64,000 bases of DNA from Priestia aryabhattai B8W22 (GCF_000956595.1 NZ_JYOO01000003.1:62001-126000), one strand, 5' to 3'. Positions 50,464 to 59,377 are shown, counted from the first letter of the stretch. Made by a program: numbers and translations. The notes: generated by a model from the letters alone, not told the origin.

Positions 50464-51933
50464 CTATTTTTTATTTAGGGCTTCCGCTACTTTTTGTTTG
50501 ACGTACGCAATTTGACGCGTTTTATTTTCCCAACACTTTTCGCTTAAATCTACTGGATATTCTTCTGGATTACGCGTGCGCTTATATTCATCCCAAAGCA
50601 GCTCTAAATTATCTTTTACGTACTGCTGAATTTCCTGAAGTTCTTCTGTTTCATACACAAGCTTTCCGTTTACAAAGATATCATGATGGAGTTCTTTTGC
50701 CTCAAAATTTGTGACGAATTTACTGATAAACGTATGAACAGGATGGAACATTTTTAAACGTTCTTCGCTTTGAGGATCTTCGTCTTCCATCGTGATATAA
50801 TCCCCTTCAGATTTTCCATTCAAATTATTAATAATACGATATACGCGTTTCAACCCTGGTGTACTCACTTTTTCAGGATTTGCGCTAATTTTAATCGTAT
50901 CCATCATCTCGCCATTTTCTCCTTCAATAGAGACGAGTTTATACACTGCTCCAAGCGCCGGCTGATCATATGCAGTGATGAGCTTCGTACCAATTCCCCA
51001 CATGTCTATTTGTGCACCTTGCGACTTTAAATGCATAATCGTATCTTCATCTAAATCGTTGGAAGCAACAATTTTTGTCTCTGTAAACCCTGCTTCATCC
51101 AACATTTGACGAGCTTTTTTAGACAAATAAGTTAAATCGCCGCTGTCTAAACGAATCGCTGTAAAATTAATTTTATCGCCCAATTCTTTTGCTACTTTAA
51201 TCGCATTGGGAACTCCTGATTTTAACGTATCGTACGTATCAACTAGAAACACGCAGTTTTTATGGCGACGAGCGTATTTATGAAATGCAATATATTCGTC
51301 TTTATAAGCTTGCACCATTGCATGGGCATGCGTTCCTGCAACTGGAATTCCAAATTTCTTTCCTGCACGCACGTTAGAAGTAGCACCAAATCCGCCAATA
51401 TAGGCTGCTCTTGTTCCCCAAATAGCAGCATCCATTTCTTGAGCGCGTCGTGTTCCAAACTCCATTGCCACTTGATCTCCTACTACATGTTTGATTCGAG
51501 CTGCTTTTGTTGCAATCAGCGTTTGGTAATTCACAATATTTAAAATGGCTGTTTCTACGAGCTGAGCTTCAATTAACGGTGCCTCTACACGTAAAATTGG
51601 TTCATTATGAAACACAAGCTCACCTTCACGCATACATCGAATTGTCCCAGTAAATGTAAGGTCTTTTAAGTAAGCTAAATAATCCTCTTTAAAACCTAAT
51701 TCTTCGTGCAAGTAGGTTAAATCAGATTCGCTAAATTTAAATGCTTTAATATATTCAATAATTCTTTCTAATCCAGCAAAAACAGCATACCCATTTCCAA
51801 AAGGAAGTTTGCGGAAGAAAACTTCAAAAACAGCCTTCTTTTGATGAATGTTATCTTCCCAATACGTTTCTCCCATATTAATTTGATATAAATCGGTGTG
51901 TAGCATTACGCTGTCATCTGTAAACATATTCAT
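50464..51933 (-). CDS. pncB: Nicotinate phosphoribosyltransferase
   Basis: A 489-residue protein. MLHTDLYQINMGETYWED, FEVFFRKLPFGNGYAVFAGL, EFGTRRAQEMDAAIWGTRAA with YIGGFGATSNVRAG, and LDSGDLTYLSKKARQMLDE are diagnostic of PncB. It makes nicotinate mononucleotide from nicotinate, PRPP and ATP. GTGGAGGAAATCA precedes the ATG. It lies between pncA and nadD, each gap under 25 bases. Confidence 0.97.
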   Translation of the reverse strand: MNMFTDDSVMLHTDLYQINMGETYWEDNIHQKKAVFEVFFRKLPFGNGYAVFAGLERIIEYIKAFKFSESDLTYLHEELGFKEDYLAYLKDLTFTGTIRCMREGELVFHNEPILRVEAPLIEAQLVETAILNIVNYQTLIATKAARIKHVVGDQVAMEFGTRRAQEMDAAIWGTRAAYIGGFGATSNVRAGKKFGIPVAGTHAHAMVQAYKDEYIAFHKYARRHKNCVFLVDTYDTLKSGVPNAIKVAKELGDKINFTAIRLDSGDLTYLSKKARQMLDEAGFTETKIVASNDLDEDTIMHLKSQGAQIDMWGIGTKLITAYDQPALGAVYKLVSIEGENGEMMDTIKISANPEKVSTPGLKRVYRIINNLNGKSEGDYITMEDEDPQSEERLKMFHPVHTFISKFVTNFEAKELHHDIFVNGKLVYETEELQEIQQYVKDNLELLWDEYKRTRNPEEYPVDLSEKCWENKTRQIAYVKQKVAEALNKK

Positions 51934-51956
51934 TGATTTCCTCCACTTTTATGTCC

Positions 51957-52505
51957 TTAAATAATTTCTGCTCCGAGGCAAGATCTAAAGTGTTCAAGCG
52001 CCCACTCATGGCCTTTTTGATTAAAGCTCGCTACGGCTTTTTCATAGATATAAATAGCAAATCCTTTATTATAGGCATCTACTGCTGTATGAAGTACACA
52101 GATATCCGTACATACACCTGCTAAGTAGACATCGGTAATTTGTCTTTCTCGCAGTTTAATCTCCAGATCTGTTCCAGCAAATGCACTGTATCTCGTTTTA
52201 TTCATCCATTCTACATTTGCCTTTGATTGATACACATTATATAAATCATTTAACTTTCCGTATAGCTTTCTTCCTGCAGAACCTTCAATATTATGAGGCG
52301 GAAACAGCGTTGATTCTGGATGCAAGGAATCATTTTCTTTATGAAAATCAATGGCAAACACGACATACTCGTCTTGCTCAATAAATTGACGCGTGATATC
52401 GCTTATAGATGTTTCAATGTGCCGCCCTGGTTCTCCGCATGTCAAAGCTCCGTTTTCAGCTACAAAATCATTTGTATAATCGATGTTAATCAGTGCTTTT
52501 TTCAT
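51957..52505 (-). CDS. pncA: Nicotinamidase (isochorismatase family)
   Basis: A 182-residue cysteine hydrolase. Asp9 in LINIDYTNDF, metal-binding DFHKENDSLHPES (His/Asp), Lys in WMNKTRYSAF and catalytic Cys in AGVCTDICVLHTA give the full PncA set. It converts nicotinamide to nicotinate, feeding PncB. First structural gene after the regulator; the 72-base gap before it contains an operator. Confidence 0.95.
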   Translation of the reverse strand: MKKALINIDYTNDFVAENGALTCGEPGRHIETSISDITRQFIEQDEYVVFAIDFHKENDSLHPESTLFPPHNIEGSAGRKLYGKLNDLYNVYQSKANVEWMNKTRYSAFAGTDLEIKLRERQITDVYLAGVCTDICVLHTAVDAYNKGFAIYIYEKAVASFNQKGHEWALEHFRSCLGAEII

Positions 52506-52528
52506 TATGTCTCCCCCTCATAAGTAAA

Positions 52529-52554
52529 AATTAACAGTTAACATATTGTTAATT
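52529..52554. promoter_or_regulatory. NrtR-type operator A (before pncA)
   Basis: AATTAACA-GTTAACATAT-TGTTAATT: perfect 8-base inverted arms with a 10-base centre, in the 72-base gap between nrtR and pncA. The same arms and spacing recur before nrtR. Confidence 0.78.
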
Positions 52555-52577
52555 ATTTGAATTGAAAGTTTTTTCTT

Positions 52578-53354
52578 TTAATAGCGTGCTGTATAGATTG
52601 GCTTCATCACATTCATCTCAACAAACCGGTAGAGCTTTGTTGGCTTTTTAGACGTTCTCGTCGTTGTTTTTCCGTCTACTTCTTCAATAAATGGCAGCAT
52701 TCTTATTTTTCGTGCAAATGCCTGATCACTTTTAATTGCCGCATCATCCGTTACGGTAAGCAGCACAGCCTGCAGTTCAGAGTATGTAAACTGAGAAGGC
52801 AGAAACTTCTGAGCAATGGTCGTTTGCAATAAATCTTTCTTAATTTCCTTGATTGCATCTCGAATGATGATTTCATGATCAAAAGCTAAAGGCAATGAAA
52901 AGATTTCATCTATTTTAAATAATTCAACTCGAGCAGCATCATCATTCGCTTTTCGCTTTATTAGACTATCTTCTGGGACGATTGCATAATGTGCGTTTGT
53001 GATGACCCATCCCCTATCGTCTCTTCCGGGCTCATCATAAACACCATAGTGTTTTAAATGGATATCATTCACGCCCGTTTCTTCTTCGAGCTCTCTTTTA
53101 GCCGCTTCAAAAGCTGATTCATCAGGATGGACAAATCCGCCGGGAAGCGCCCACTTTCCTGCTTCGCTGTTCTTTTCTCCCTCCGCGTTTAGCATTGCTC
53201 GCTGGATAAGCATTAATTTCAAATTCATTTTAGGTGGTTTGTATGGTTCTTTTTCTTCCGTCACAATCGTAAATACAGCAATATCTGACGTATAGCCATA
53301 GGGTTTAGGGTATTCTTTTTTCGTTTGATTCGTCATTGCTTTTTTGTTCGACAT
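52578..53354 (-). CDS. nrtR: NrtR-type Nudix/winged-helix regulator of NAD metabolism
   Basis: A 258-residue protein. A Nudix domain (about residues 20-160) holds an intact Nudix box starting GGFVHPDES (pattern GX5EX7REUXEEXGU all present), preceded by KWALPGG. The C-terminal ~95 residues (FTYSELQAVLLTVTDDAAIK to KPTKLYRFVE) fit the winged-helix domain of NrtR, an ADP-ribose-responsive repressor of NAD genes. It is the first gene of the nrtR-pncA-pncB-nadD-nadE cluster and is flanked by two copies of one palindrome. A plain ADP-ribose pyrophosphatase is the alternative. Confidence 0.87.
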   Translation of the reverse strand: MSNKKAMTNQTKKEYPKPYGYTSDIAVFTIVTEEKEPYKPPKMNLKLMLIQRAMLNAEGEKNSEAGKWALPGGFVHPDESAFEAAKRELEEETGVNDIHLKHYGVYDEPGRDDRGWVITNAHYAIVPEDSLIKRKANDDAARVELFKIDEIFSLPLAFDHEIIIRDAIKEIKKDLLQTTIAQKFLPSQFTYSELQAVLLTVTDDAAIKSDQAFARKIRMLPFIEEVDGKTTTRTSKKPTKLYRFVEMNVMKPIYTARY

Positions 53355-53383
53355 TCAGCATTTCTCCTGATCACTCTTTTTAC

Positions 53384-53409
53384 AATTAACAATATGATTA
53401 ATGTTAATT
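53384..53409. promoter_or_regulatory. NrtR-type operator B (before nrtR)
   Basis: AATTAACA-ATATGATTAA-TGTTAATT, arms identical to operator A and the same 10-base centre length with different content; 30 bases upstream of the nrtR start. Confidence 0.78.
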
Positions 53410-53516
53410 ATATTTATTTTATGGAAAATGTCAATACTTTTCCCACTAATTATAAAGAGAAGGTAATTTATGTTGTAAATAACGTTATGTTTCGTATTTT
53501 TTAGAGTTTATATGCA

Positions 53517-53568
53517 TAAAAAGCCGAGTGAAGAAGTTCTCATTCCCCTCTTCCCTCAGCTTTTTTCC
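53517..53568 (-). terminator. Terminator
   Basis: AAAAAGCCGAG and CTCAGCTTTTTT outer arms with GAAGAAG/CTCTTC inside, downstream of the 131-residue protein gene. Confidence 0.65.
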
Positions 53569-53575
53569 CTTTTAA

Positions 53576-53971
53576 TTAACGTGCTGCTAAACCAATCATC
53601 ATTTTACCGTCTTTAAAATATTCAATGACATAGTCAACAGACGGACAGTAAATAAACGCTTCTTCTGTAAGATCAGCTGTTTGTTGAAAAAACGTTAAAG
53701 CTTGAGCTAAATCGACGCTTACAGCTTTAGTCGCTCGTTTCCAGAATAAAACAACCTGATGCTCTTTTATATTCATCTCTTGAAGCCATTTTTTGATTTC
53801 TTCAATATGCCGAGCGGACTTTTTAATTAATACTTTTCTCCAATTAATTTGCATGATTGTTAAAAAAGGAAAGGTGTTTGAAAGTTTTTCGAAGTAAATG
53901 CTTGTCTGCCTTTGCGTTAGCAAATCTGCACTGTTACCTAATGTTTGAATATAATGTTCTATTTTTGTCAT
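53576..53971 (-). CDS. Hypothetical protein
   Basis: A 131-residue protein starting MTKIEHYIQTLGNSADLLTQ at ATG 53971, with a strong TGGAGGATGATT site. Helical N-terminus; the end AFIYCPSVDYVIEYFKDGKM has a beta hairpin of the kind seen in small immunity-like proteins, but this is weak. No toxin gene is adjacent. Family unknown. Confidence 0.62.
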   Translation of the reverse strand: MTKIEHYIQTLGNSADLLTQRQTSIYFEKLSNTFPFLTIMQINWRKVLIKKSARHIEEIKKWLQEMNIKEHQVVLFWKRATKAVSVDLAQALTFFQQTADLTEEAFIYCPSVDYVIEYFKDGKMMIGLAAR

Positions 53972-54108
53972 AATCATCCTCCAGTTGAAATTGGAGTTTG
54001 CTAGAATTTTCAGAGACGATCTCTATACAAACGATACTCTTCTTGCTAAAAATCCTGCAGCTTTCCAACCGTGCTTTTTCTCAACAATTTTGAAGTTTCA
54101 CCTTTATA

Positions 54109-54129
54109 CAAATTATTCAAAATAATTTG
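54109..54129. promoter_or_regulatory. Perfect 21-base palindrome, candidate operator
   Basis: CAAATTATT-CAA-AATAATTTG in the 340-base gap between two divergent genes (53971 minus and 54312 plus). It could serve a regulator acting on one or both. Confidence 0.5.
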
Positions 54130-54311
54130 CGTATTTTAGTTTACCATAAAACTTAATCTTTGACTTTGATTATGTAAAACCTTCTTTGTGTTTTGTCCAA
54201 AGAGCGAATTCCATAGAAGAAAAGCTATAAAAAAGTTGACATCAGAATTTATAAAAGTTAATATACTTACTAAAAGTAACTTAATTGCATATAACAAACA
54301 AGGTGAAGAAA

Positions 54312-55400
54312 ATGAACTATCGAACAGATGTGTGTATAATAGGAGCCGGACCAGGCGGTGCTCTACTGGCCTATCTGCTGGCTAAACAAAATATATCAAC
54401 TATATTGATAGAGAGATCTGATACGCTTGGAAAAGAATTTCGAGGCGAACATTTAAATGAAGATGGAGAAATGATTCTTAAGAAACATCGTATATTTGAA
54501 GAAATTGAAAGCTTAGGCCTCCTTCGAATGTCCAGGGTCGAATACTGGAAGGATGGACATGTATTCAAAACGATAAAATCTGAACTTGGACATGCAGGAA
54601 TTCATGTTCCACAGCAGCATCTTCTTCAGTCTATAAATAACCAAGCAAGCAGCCATCCCTCCTACAAGCTTATGCTGGGCACAAAAATAACGGAACTCAT
54701 GCAGAATGAAAAAGGCCGATATACTGGAATAAAAGCTCAGCAAAAAGGCCAAGGTGAAATAATAGTTGAAAGTAAAATCATTATTGGAGCAGATGGTCGA
54801 TATTCAACTGTTCGCAAACTTGCGCACATAAAAAACAATATCCACAATCATGGATACGATTTGCTTTGGGCGAAAATTCCTGCACCTGCCAATTGGGAGC
54901 CTTCTATTAAATTTGCACTTGTAAAACAGCAGCAGGTGGCGCTTTTTTCTCAAGCAAAAGGCTACGTGCAAATCGGATGGAATATTGAAAAAGGTAGCTA
55001 TCCTGCTCTTCGGAAACAATCGTTTAGACCGTTTATTCAGCGTTTAATAGACGCTTTCCCTAGCTTAAACCTTTCAATAGAAAGGTTTATTACGTCGTGG
55101 TCAGACTTTACGCTTCTTTCTGTGCAAAGCAGCATAAGCGAAGTATGGTCAAAGCATCACCTGTTATTATTAGGGGATGCTGCTCATACGATGACCCCCA
55201 CTGGCGCTTTTGGATTAAACGAGTCATTAAAAGACGCTGACTTACTGTCTGACTTACTGCATCAAGTTTTTTATCAAAACAAAGAGATTTCAGAAACATT
55301 GAGACAGTTTGAACAGAAAAGAAAGCCTAAATTAATAACTCTTGAACGTATTCAGTTTCAGCGAGAAAAAGAATTCTCGTCTCATTTTATTTCTTCTTAA
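54312..55400 (+). CDS. FAD-dependent monooxygenase (PHBH fold)
   Basis: A 362-residue protein starting MNYRTDVCIIGAGPGGALLA; ATG 54312 follows CAAGGTGAAG. GxGxxG at 11-16, a DG motif in IIGADGRYSTVRKLA near residue 163 and GDAAHTMTPTGAFGLNESLK near residue 285 (the GD motif) are the three FAD contacts of the p-hydroxybenzoate hydroxylase fold. Substrate unknown; typical targets are aromatic or quinone-like compounds. Single gene with its own terminator. Confidence 0.9.
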   Translation: MNYRTDVCIIGAGPGGALLAYLLAKQNISTILIERSDTLGKEFRGEHLNEDGEMILKKHRIFEEIESLGLLRMSRVEYWKDGHVFKTIKSELGHAGIHVPQQHLLQSINNQASSHPSYKLMLGTKITELMQNEKGRYTGIKAQQKGQGEIIVESKIIIGADGRYSTVRKLAHIKNNIHNHGYDLLWAKIPAPANWEPSIKFALVKQQQVALFSQAKGYVQIGWNIEKGSYPALRKQSFRPFIQRLIDAFPSLNLSIERFITSWSDFTLLSVQSSISEVWSKHHLLLLGDAAHTMTPTGAFGLNESLKDADLLSDLLHQVFYQNKEISETLRQFEQKRKPKLITLERIQFQREKEFSSHFISS

Positions 55401-55404
55401 AACC

Positions 55405-55443
55405 TAAAAAAGAGATTCCATAGATAAATGGAATCTCTTTTTT
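55405..55443. terminator. Terminator
   Basis: AAAAAAGAGATTCCA and TGGAATCTCTTTTTT arms around TAGATAAA, after the monooxygenase gene. Confidence 0.93.
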
Positions 55444-55504
55444 GCAATCATGATTTTTTAGCAGTTATTCTACGTAAGTTCTCTTTTATGTATATTCCGC
55501 GAAG

Positions 55505-55840
55505 TTAATCTTGCTTTGCCCGCTGCCATTTTTGAAATTCAAGAAATTGTTTAAACTGCTCTTTGCTTATTCCTGACTCCGCTGCTTCTTTTGCTAACTC
55601 AAGCCACTCATCATCAATATCCAACGATTCAGATTTATCCATAGGCTCATGAATCAATCTATCAATACTCACGTTCAATGAGGTAGAAATTTTGTTTAGA
55701 AATTGAATGGATGGGTTGAGCTGAATTCCTCTTTCTACTGAAGATATGTACGATTTAGCAACACCCGCTCGGTTTGCAAGTTCTGTTAGCGATATTCCTT
55801 GTTTCGTTCTAAGATCTCGAATACGTTGGCCAATTGTCAT
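55505..55840 (-). CDS. sinR: Biofilm/sporulation master regulator SinR
   Basis: A 111-residue protein, the same length as B. subtilis SinR. The N-terminal Xre-type helix-turn-helix (IGQRIRDLRTKQGISLTELA, AGVAKSYISSVERG) is followed by a linker and the SinI-interaction domain (EWLELAKEAAESGISKEQFK, then FLEFQKW). AAGGGTGATT precedes ATG 55840. SinR represses matrix genes and is titrated by SinI. It follows sinI by about 200 bases. Confidence 0.95.
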   Translation of the reverse strand: MTIGQRIRDLRTKQGISLTELANRAGVAKSYISSVERGIQLNPSIQFLNKISTSLNVSIDRLIHEPMDKSESLDIDDEWLELAKEAAESGISKEQFKQFLEFQKWQRAKQD

Positions 55841-55930
55841 TTTAATCACCCTTACTAATGCTTACTTATCGATAATAATACCATAATTTCACTTTACCGT
55901 GCATTATAAATAAACGTTCTTACCATAAAG

Positions 55931-55969
55931 GGGTGATTATACATCTAAAAAAGGGTGATTATGCATCTA
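55931..55969. repeat. Two direct repeats between sinI and sinR
   Basis: GGGTGATTATACATCTA (55931-55947) and GGGTGATTATGCATCTA (55953-55969), 22-base period (two helical turns), one mismatch. Position suits a regulator of sinR transcription. Confidence 0.65.
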
Positions 55970-56043
55970 GTGAAAATAGCTTGAGACTGGTTATAAAGGT
56001 TATCTATACTTGGGAACGATTTATTCCCTTATCATTGTATCGG

Positions 56044-56169
56044 CTAAGCATTTGAACTAATGCTTTGTAAAAATTGTCTAACTTCCTCGATGCTTATACC
56101 TGTTTGTTTTGCTTCCATTATGAGCATAACCCATTCTAAGTCTAACGTATTTTCGTCTTTAAAATTCAT
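56044..56169 (-). CDS. sinI: SinR antagonist SinI
   Basis: A 41-residue protein starting MNFKDENTLDLEWVMLIMEA at ATG 56169 behind AAGGAGAATT. LDLEWVxLIMEAKQTGISIE with EVRQFL is the SinI helical-hook dimerisation domain that pairs with SinR. It is shorter than B. subtilis SinI (57 residues), lacking the C-terminal tail after the hook. Confidence 0.93.
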   Translation of the reverse strand: MNFKDENTLDLEWVMLIMEAKQTGISIEEVRQFLQSISSNA

Positions 56170-56401
56170 AATTCTCCTCCTTTCTTCTTTTTTCGAAATT
56201 GATAACGTTTTCTTTTTTCTGTTTTTGGGCATTCTCCCTTATTTCTCACTATGGTTTTACAGTATAATGGATATTACTAGAACATTAGACATTTTTTAAT
56301 TACTAAAAAGCACCTATTTTTTTGAAATTTTTGTCTATTCTTATCATAATAATTTTACCGTTACACAAACGCTACAGTTAGACACTAGGGGGATTGTTTT
56401 T

Positions 56402-57956
56402 ATGCCTTTTCTGCATACGGCGACAGAAAAAATTTACTATGAAGTTCATTCGCCCGCGTTCACTGACCAGACAGACACCATTGTGATGATTCATTCTGTT
56501 ATCACTGATCATACGCTTTTTGATTCTATTACTGCAGAATTAACCCAACATTATTCTGTTATTCAATACGATTTGAGAGAGACAGGAAACAGCGCCTCCG
56601 CTACAGGGGAGATATCGTTCGAGGCTCATATTGAAGATCTTTTCCACTTATTACATACGTTACATATAAAAAAATGTTACTTAGTTGGAGTGGGATTTGG
56701 GGGACAAATCGCTGTTAAATTTGCCGCCTGCTATGAAGCTCTTATTGAAGGACTGATACTACTGTCTCTTCCTTTTTATTCAGATAGCACCATTCAAAAG
56801 ATTAAGAGATGTTACAACGAAGAAAGCAAAAATCAAATACCGGTAGATAAAATCCTTGAATTAGGCAAACTGGAAAGTCTCAAATATCCAAACATACAAG
56901 AGGTAATTGAAAGACTTAAACAAATGGATCCCAATGTATATTTCCGTTTCGTTAAACTTTCTACTACAGCCAGTCTATTTCAAGAGCTGAGCAGCATTTC
57001 ACTTCCTGTACTCACTTTATCTGGCCAAAATGATTTGCTGTTTTCATCTCAGTATCTGATTTCAAAAACGATGTTTTTAAAAAACTACAGTCATATGACC
57101 ATACCTAACGCACATTCTCTATTTCTAGTAAAAGAAAAAGCAGCTTTACTCAGAGAAATTGTCGTAGATTTTATTAAAAGTAATACATATCAGCTGCCTT
57201 CTTTAAAGAATGATTCTATGAAAATACTTAAAAACTGGGAAAGTGATACGGCTATAGACATACAAAAAGACTTCCATGCCCACACACCCTCTCTTAAAGT
57301 AGATTTCTTATACTCTTTTTCCGTCTATGTAAATGGTCAGCTTATTACAGAAGGCTGGAATAAGCGCTTTGCTCAAGAAATTTTACTATATCTTATTTTT
57401 CACCATTCTATCAGCAGGGAACAGCTATGCGAAGCGCTGTGGCCCGAAATGCCTTTAAGCAACGCCAAAAAGAATTTACGCGTCTACTTATCTCATTTAA
57501 AAAAATTAATTGAACGCAGAACATTCAGAGCCGGTTTTACTTGTTAACAGGCAGCTCATTTCCTTAAATGCCGATGTGTCAAGCGATGGATTAGATTTAC
57601 TAACTGACCTTCAGTGGATAACCGAACAGTCTGACCCGGCGCTGAAATTCAAGGAAGCTGAACAGCGATTGCATCAATTAGTTCCTCATTATTTAACAAC
57701 GATTTATGACGATTGGTTCCTTGATATCCGAGTGAAAATAGAGATTATTCTTCTTGACCTATTAATCTGGATGAAAGAATGGCTTTGTGAAAATGGAAAA
57801 GTTTCAAAAGCCGTATTTCTACTCATTAAATTTATTGATTTAGTAGAAGAAAAGGAATTCATTTATGATGAAATTGTCGATTGCTATATCAAGCTCGATA
57901 ACAATGAAAAATCAGAGTACTGGCTCGATCAAAAAATGCGGTATTTAGTTGAATAA
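56402..57956 (+). pseudogene. Frameshifted alpha/beta hydrolase-winged helix-BTAD regulator
   Basis: Frame 1 (56402-57547) gives an alpha/beta hydrolase domain (about residues 1-265; oxyanion region MIHSVITDH, elbow GVGFGG with Gly in place of the nucleophile Ser) joined to a winged helix of the SARP/OmpR type (FAQEILLYLIFHHSISREQL, EALWPEMPLSNAKKNLRVYL). It then runs into a stop. Frame +1 (57510-57956) continues with NAEHSEPVLLVNRQLISLNA and a helical, TPR-like BTAD part. One extra base between about 57505 and 57545 would explain it. Sequencing error or true decay cannot be told apart here. The intact protein would be about 515 residues. Confidence 0.7.
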
Positions 57957-58167
57957 AATAGATGGTTTTAACCAGCTAAAAGCGGCCTACTCTTCTTTTG
58001 ACGAACAAAAGCTGTTTTCACTGCAGACATCCTATTGGGGATGCACGTATACACGCTTTGAGTGGCTGCTTGAAATTCAGTCTCATTTATACCACCACCG
58101 TGCAGAACTGTATACGCTTTTAACCTGTTACCGCAGAAACGGATTGGATGTAGTGCTTTTTGAGTGA
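57949..58167 (+). pseudogene. C-terminal remnant of a DinB-like protein
   Basis: A 72-residue frame from TTG 57949, with HLYHHRAELYTLLTCYRRNG resembling the HxxxHRGQ metal-binding helix near the end of DinB/YfiT-type proteins. The N-terminal helices carrying the first His ligand are absent. No ribosome binding site is evident except inside the upstream frame. A gene fragment is the most likely state. Confidence 0.45.
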
Positions 58168-58313
58168 TATAATTTTTCACTCTCTATATTTTCGTAGCTT
58201 TTTAGAGGCTTAAAGGAAGCTTCTTTTATTTGTTTATCATTTTCCATCTATTATGAAATATAATTTGTATATAGATTTGTATATAGAAAGCATTAAAAGA
58301 AGAGGTTAGCAAG

Positions 58314-58502
58314 CTGTTAAAGCGTAAAATTAGCGGTGATGAGTTAGATTTAGAACCGCGCATCAACGTTATTAATGAATTTTTAAGCTTAGAAATTGAC
58401 CGTTTAGACAAATACGTCAGAACTTTATCTGTAGAATTAGATGACCCTACATATGAATTAGATCAATTGTTTAGAGATACTTTAGACGAAGTTTGGAACT
58501 AA
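58314..58502 (+). CDS. Small acidic protein without a normal start codon
   Basis: An open frame of 62 codons ends at TAA 58500-58502: LLKRKISGDELDLEPRINVI, then NEFLSLEIDRLDKYVRTLSV and ELDDPTYELDQLFRDTLDEV. It is coherent, acidic and helical and is followed by a strong terminator. No ATG, GTG or TTG lies in frame; AAGAAGAGG at 58297-58305 is followed 8 bases later by CTG 58314. Either a CTG start or a gene that lost its 5' end. Family not recognised. Confidence 0.4.
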   Translation: MLKRKISGDELDLEPRINVINEFLSLEIDRLDKYVRTLSVELDDPTYELDQLFRDTLDEVWN

Positions 58503-58511
58503 GTATAGAAC

Positions 58512-58556
58512 AAAAAGGCTTATCCCTAATGCAAGTAGCAGCGGATAAGCCTTTTA
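58512..58556. terminator. Terminator
   Basis: AAAAGGCTTATCC and GGATAAGCCTTTT arms with a 19-base loop, between the small acidic frame and a convergent small membrane protein. Confidence 0.88.
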
Positions 58557-58569
58557 TTTATAATTTCTA

Positions 58570-58767
58570 TTAAAGCGGTATATTATTATTCGTATTTTTT
58601 GTTTCATTCAAATAGCTCTCCACATATATTTGTTCTGCATCTGTAGCATTTTTAATTCCATCCTCCGGACTAAATTCAATGTTTCTCCTTATTGCTACAC
58701 GATCTGCAATGTAACCCATCGCTAACAAAAACACTATACATCCGCCTGCCCACAGCCACATTGTCAT
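58570..58767 (-). CDS. Small single-pass membrane protein
   Basis: A 65-residue protein (MTMWLWAGGCIVFLLAMGYI) with one membrane helix at residues 3-21, then a hydrophilic tail ending in NTNNNIPL. A GAGGGGGT site lies 8 bases before the ATG. Family not recognised. Confidence 0.6.
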   Translation of the reverse strand: MTMWLWAGGCIVFLLAMGYIADRVAIRRNIEFSPEDGIKNATDAEQIYVESYLNETKNTNNNIPL

Positions 58768-58943
58768 TTTAATACCCCCTCTTTCTTCTTTAGTTCACCT
58801 AGCGTCGCGTAATACAGCATATATCCTCCGACTGTATATTAAATGTTTTTCCGCAAAAAGGAATTTAAATTAACATTCCCTATACTTACTATACGTTTTA
58901 GTACGAAGGAAGATTTCAGAAAATTACATCGATAATTCTTGAA

Positions 58944-59377
58944 TTGATTTTCAGCAAATCTGATTATAGCTTTTTATGTTTCATCCTAAATAATTTCAAA
59001 AATACAAAGTTACTGCTACCAATTTATCTACAAAGCATTCGAGGCTTTACGCCGCTTCAATCAGATCTACTATTATTGCCAAGTGCATTAATTATGATGC
59101 CGACTGTGACTGAATGTATGAACCAATTACCTCAACATTTAATTTCTCGCGGTACAGCTTTAAATAATACAATTCGTCAAGTTGCAGGTTTGATTGGTAC
59201 TGCTATATTTGTTACAGTTATGACGCAACAAGCTACGGGACACCTCGCTAAAGCAATAACAACTTCGACTATAGATATGGTAGGAACGATGTATTCTTAT
59301 TTGCGACGCTATTGGCTCTAATTGCGTTATTACTCTCTTTCTTCTTACGTACATCTAAGATTAATAGAGAAAAATAA
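58944..59377 (+). pseudogene. Decayed MFS drug transporter (EmrB/DHA2 type)
   Basis: The frame reads LLLPIYLQSIRGFTPLQSDL, LLLPSALIMM, then jumps to MNQLPQHLISRGTALNNTIR with QVAGLIGTAIFVTVMTQQ. These are successive DHA2 motifs, but about 60 residues between ALIMM and the NQLP motif are missing. Near 59294 the frame shifts and the last helix and tail (FATLLALIALLLSFFLRTSK) continue to TAA 59375-59377. The N-terminal half is absent. Clearly not functional. Confidence 0.82.
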
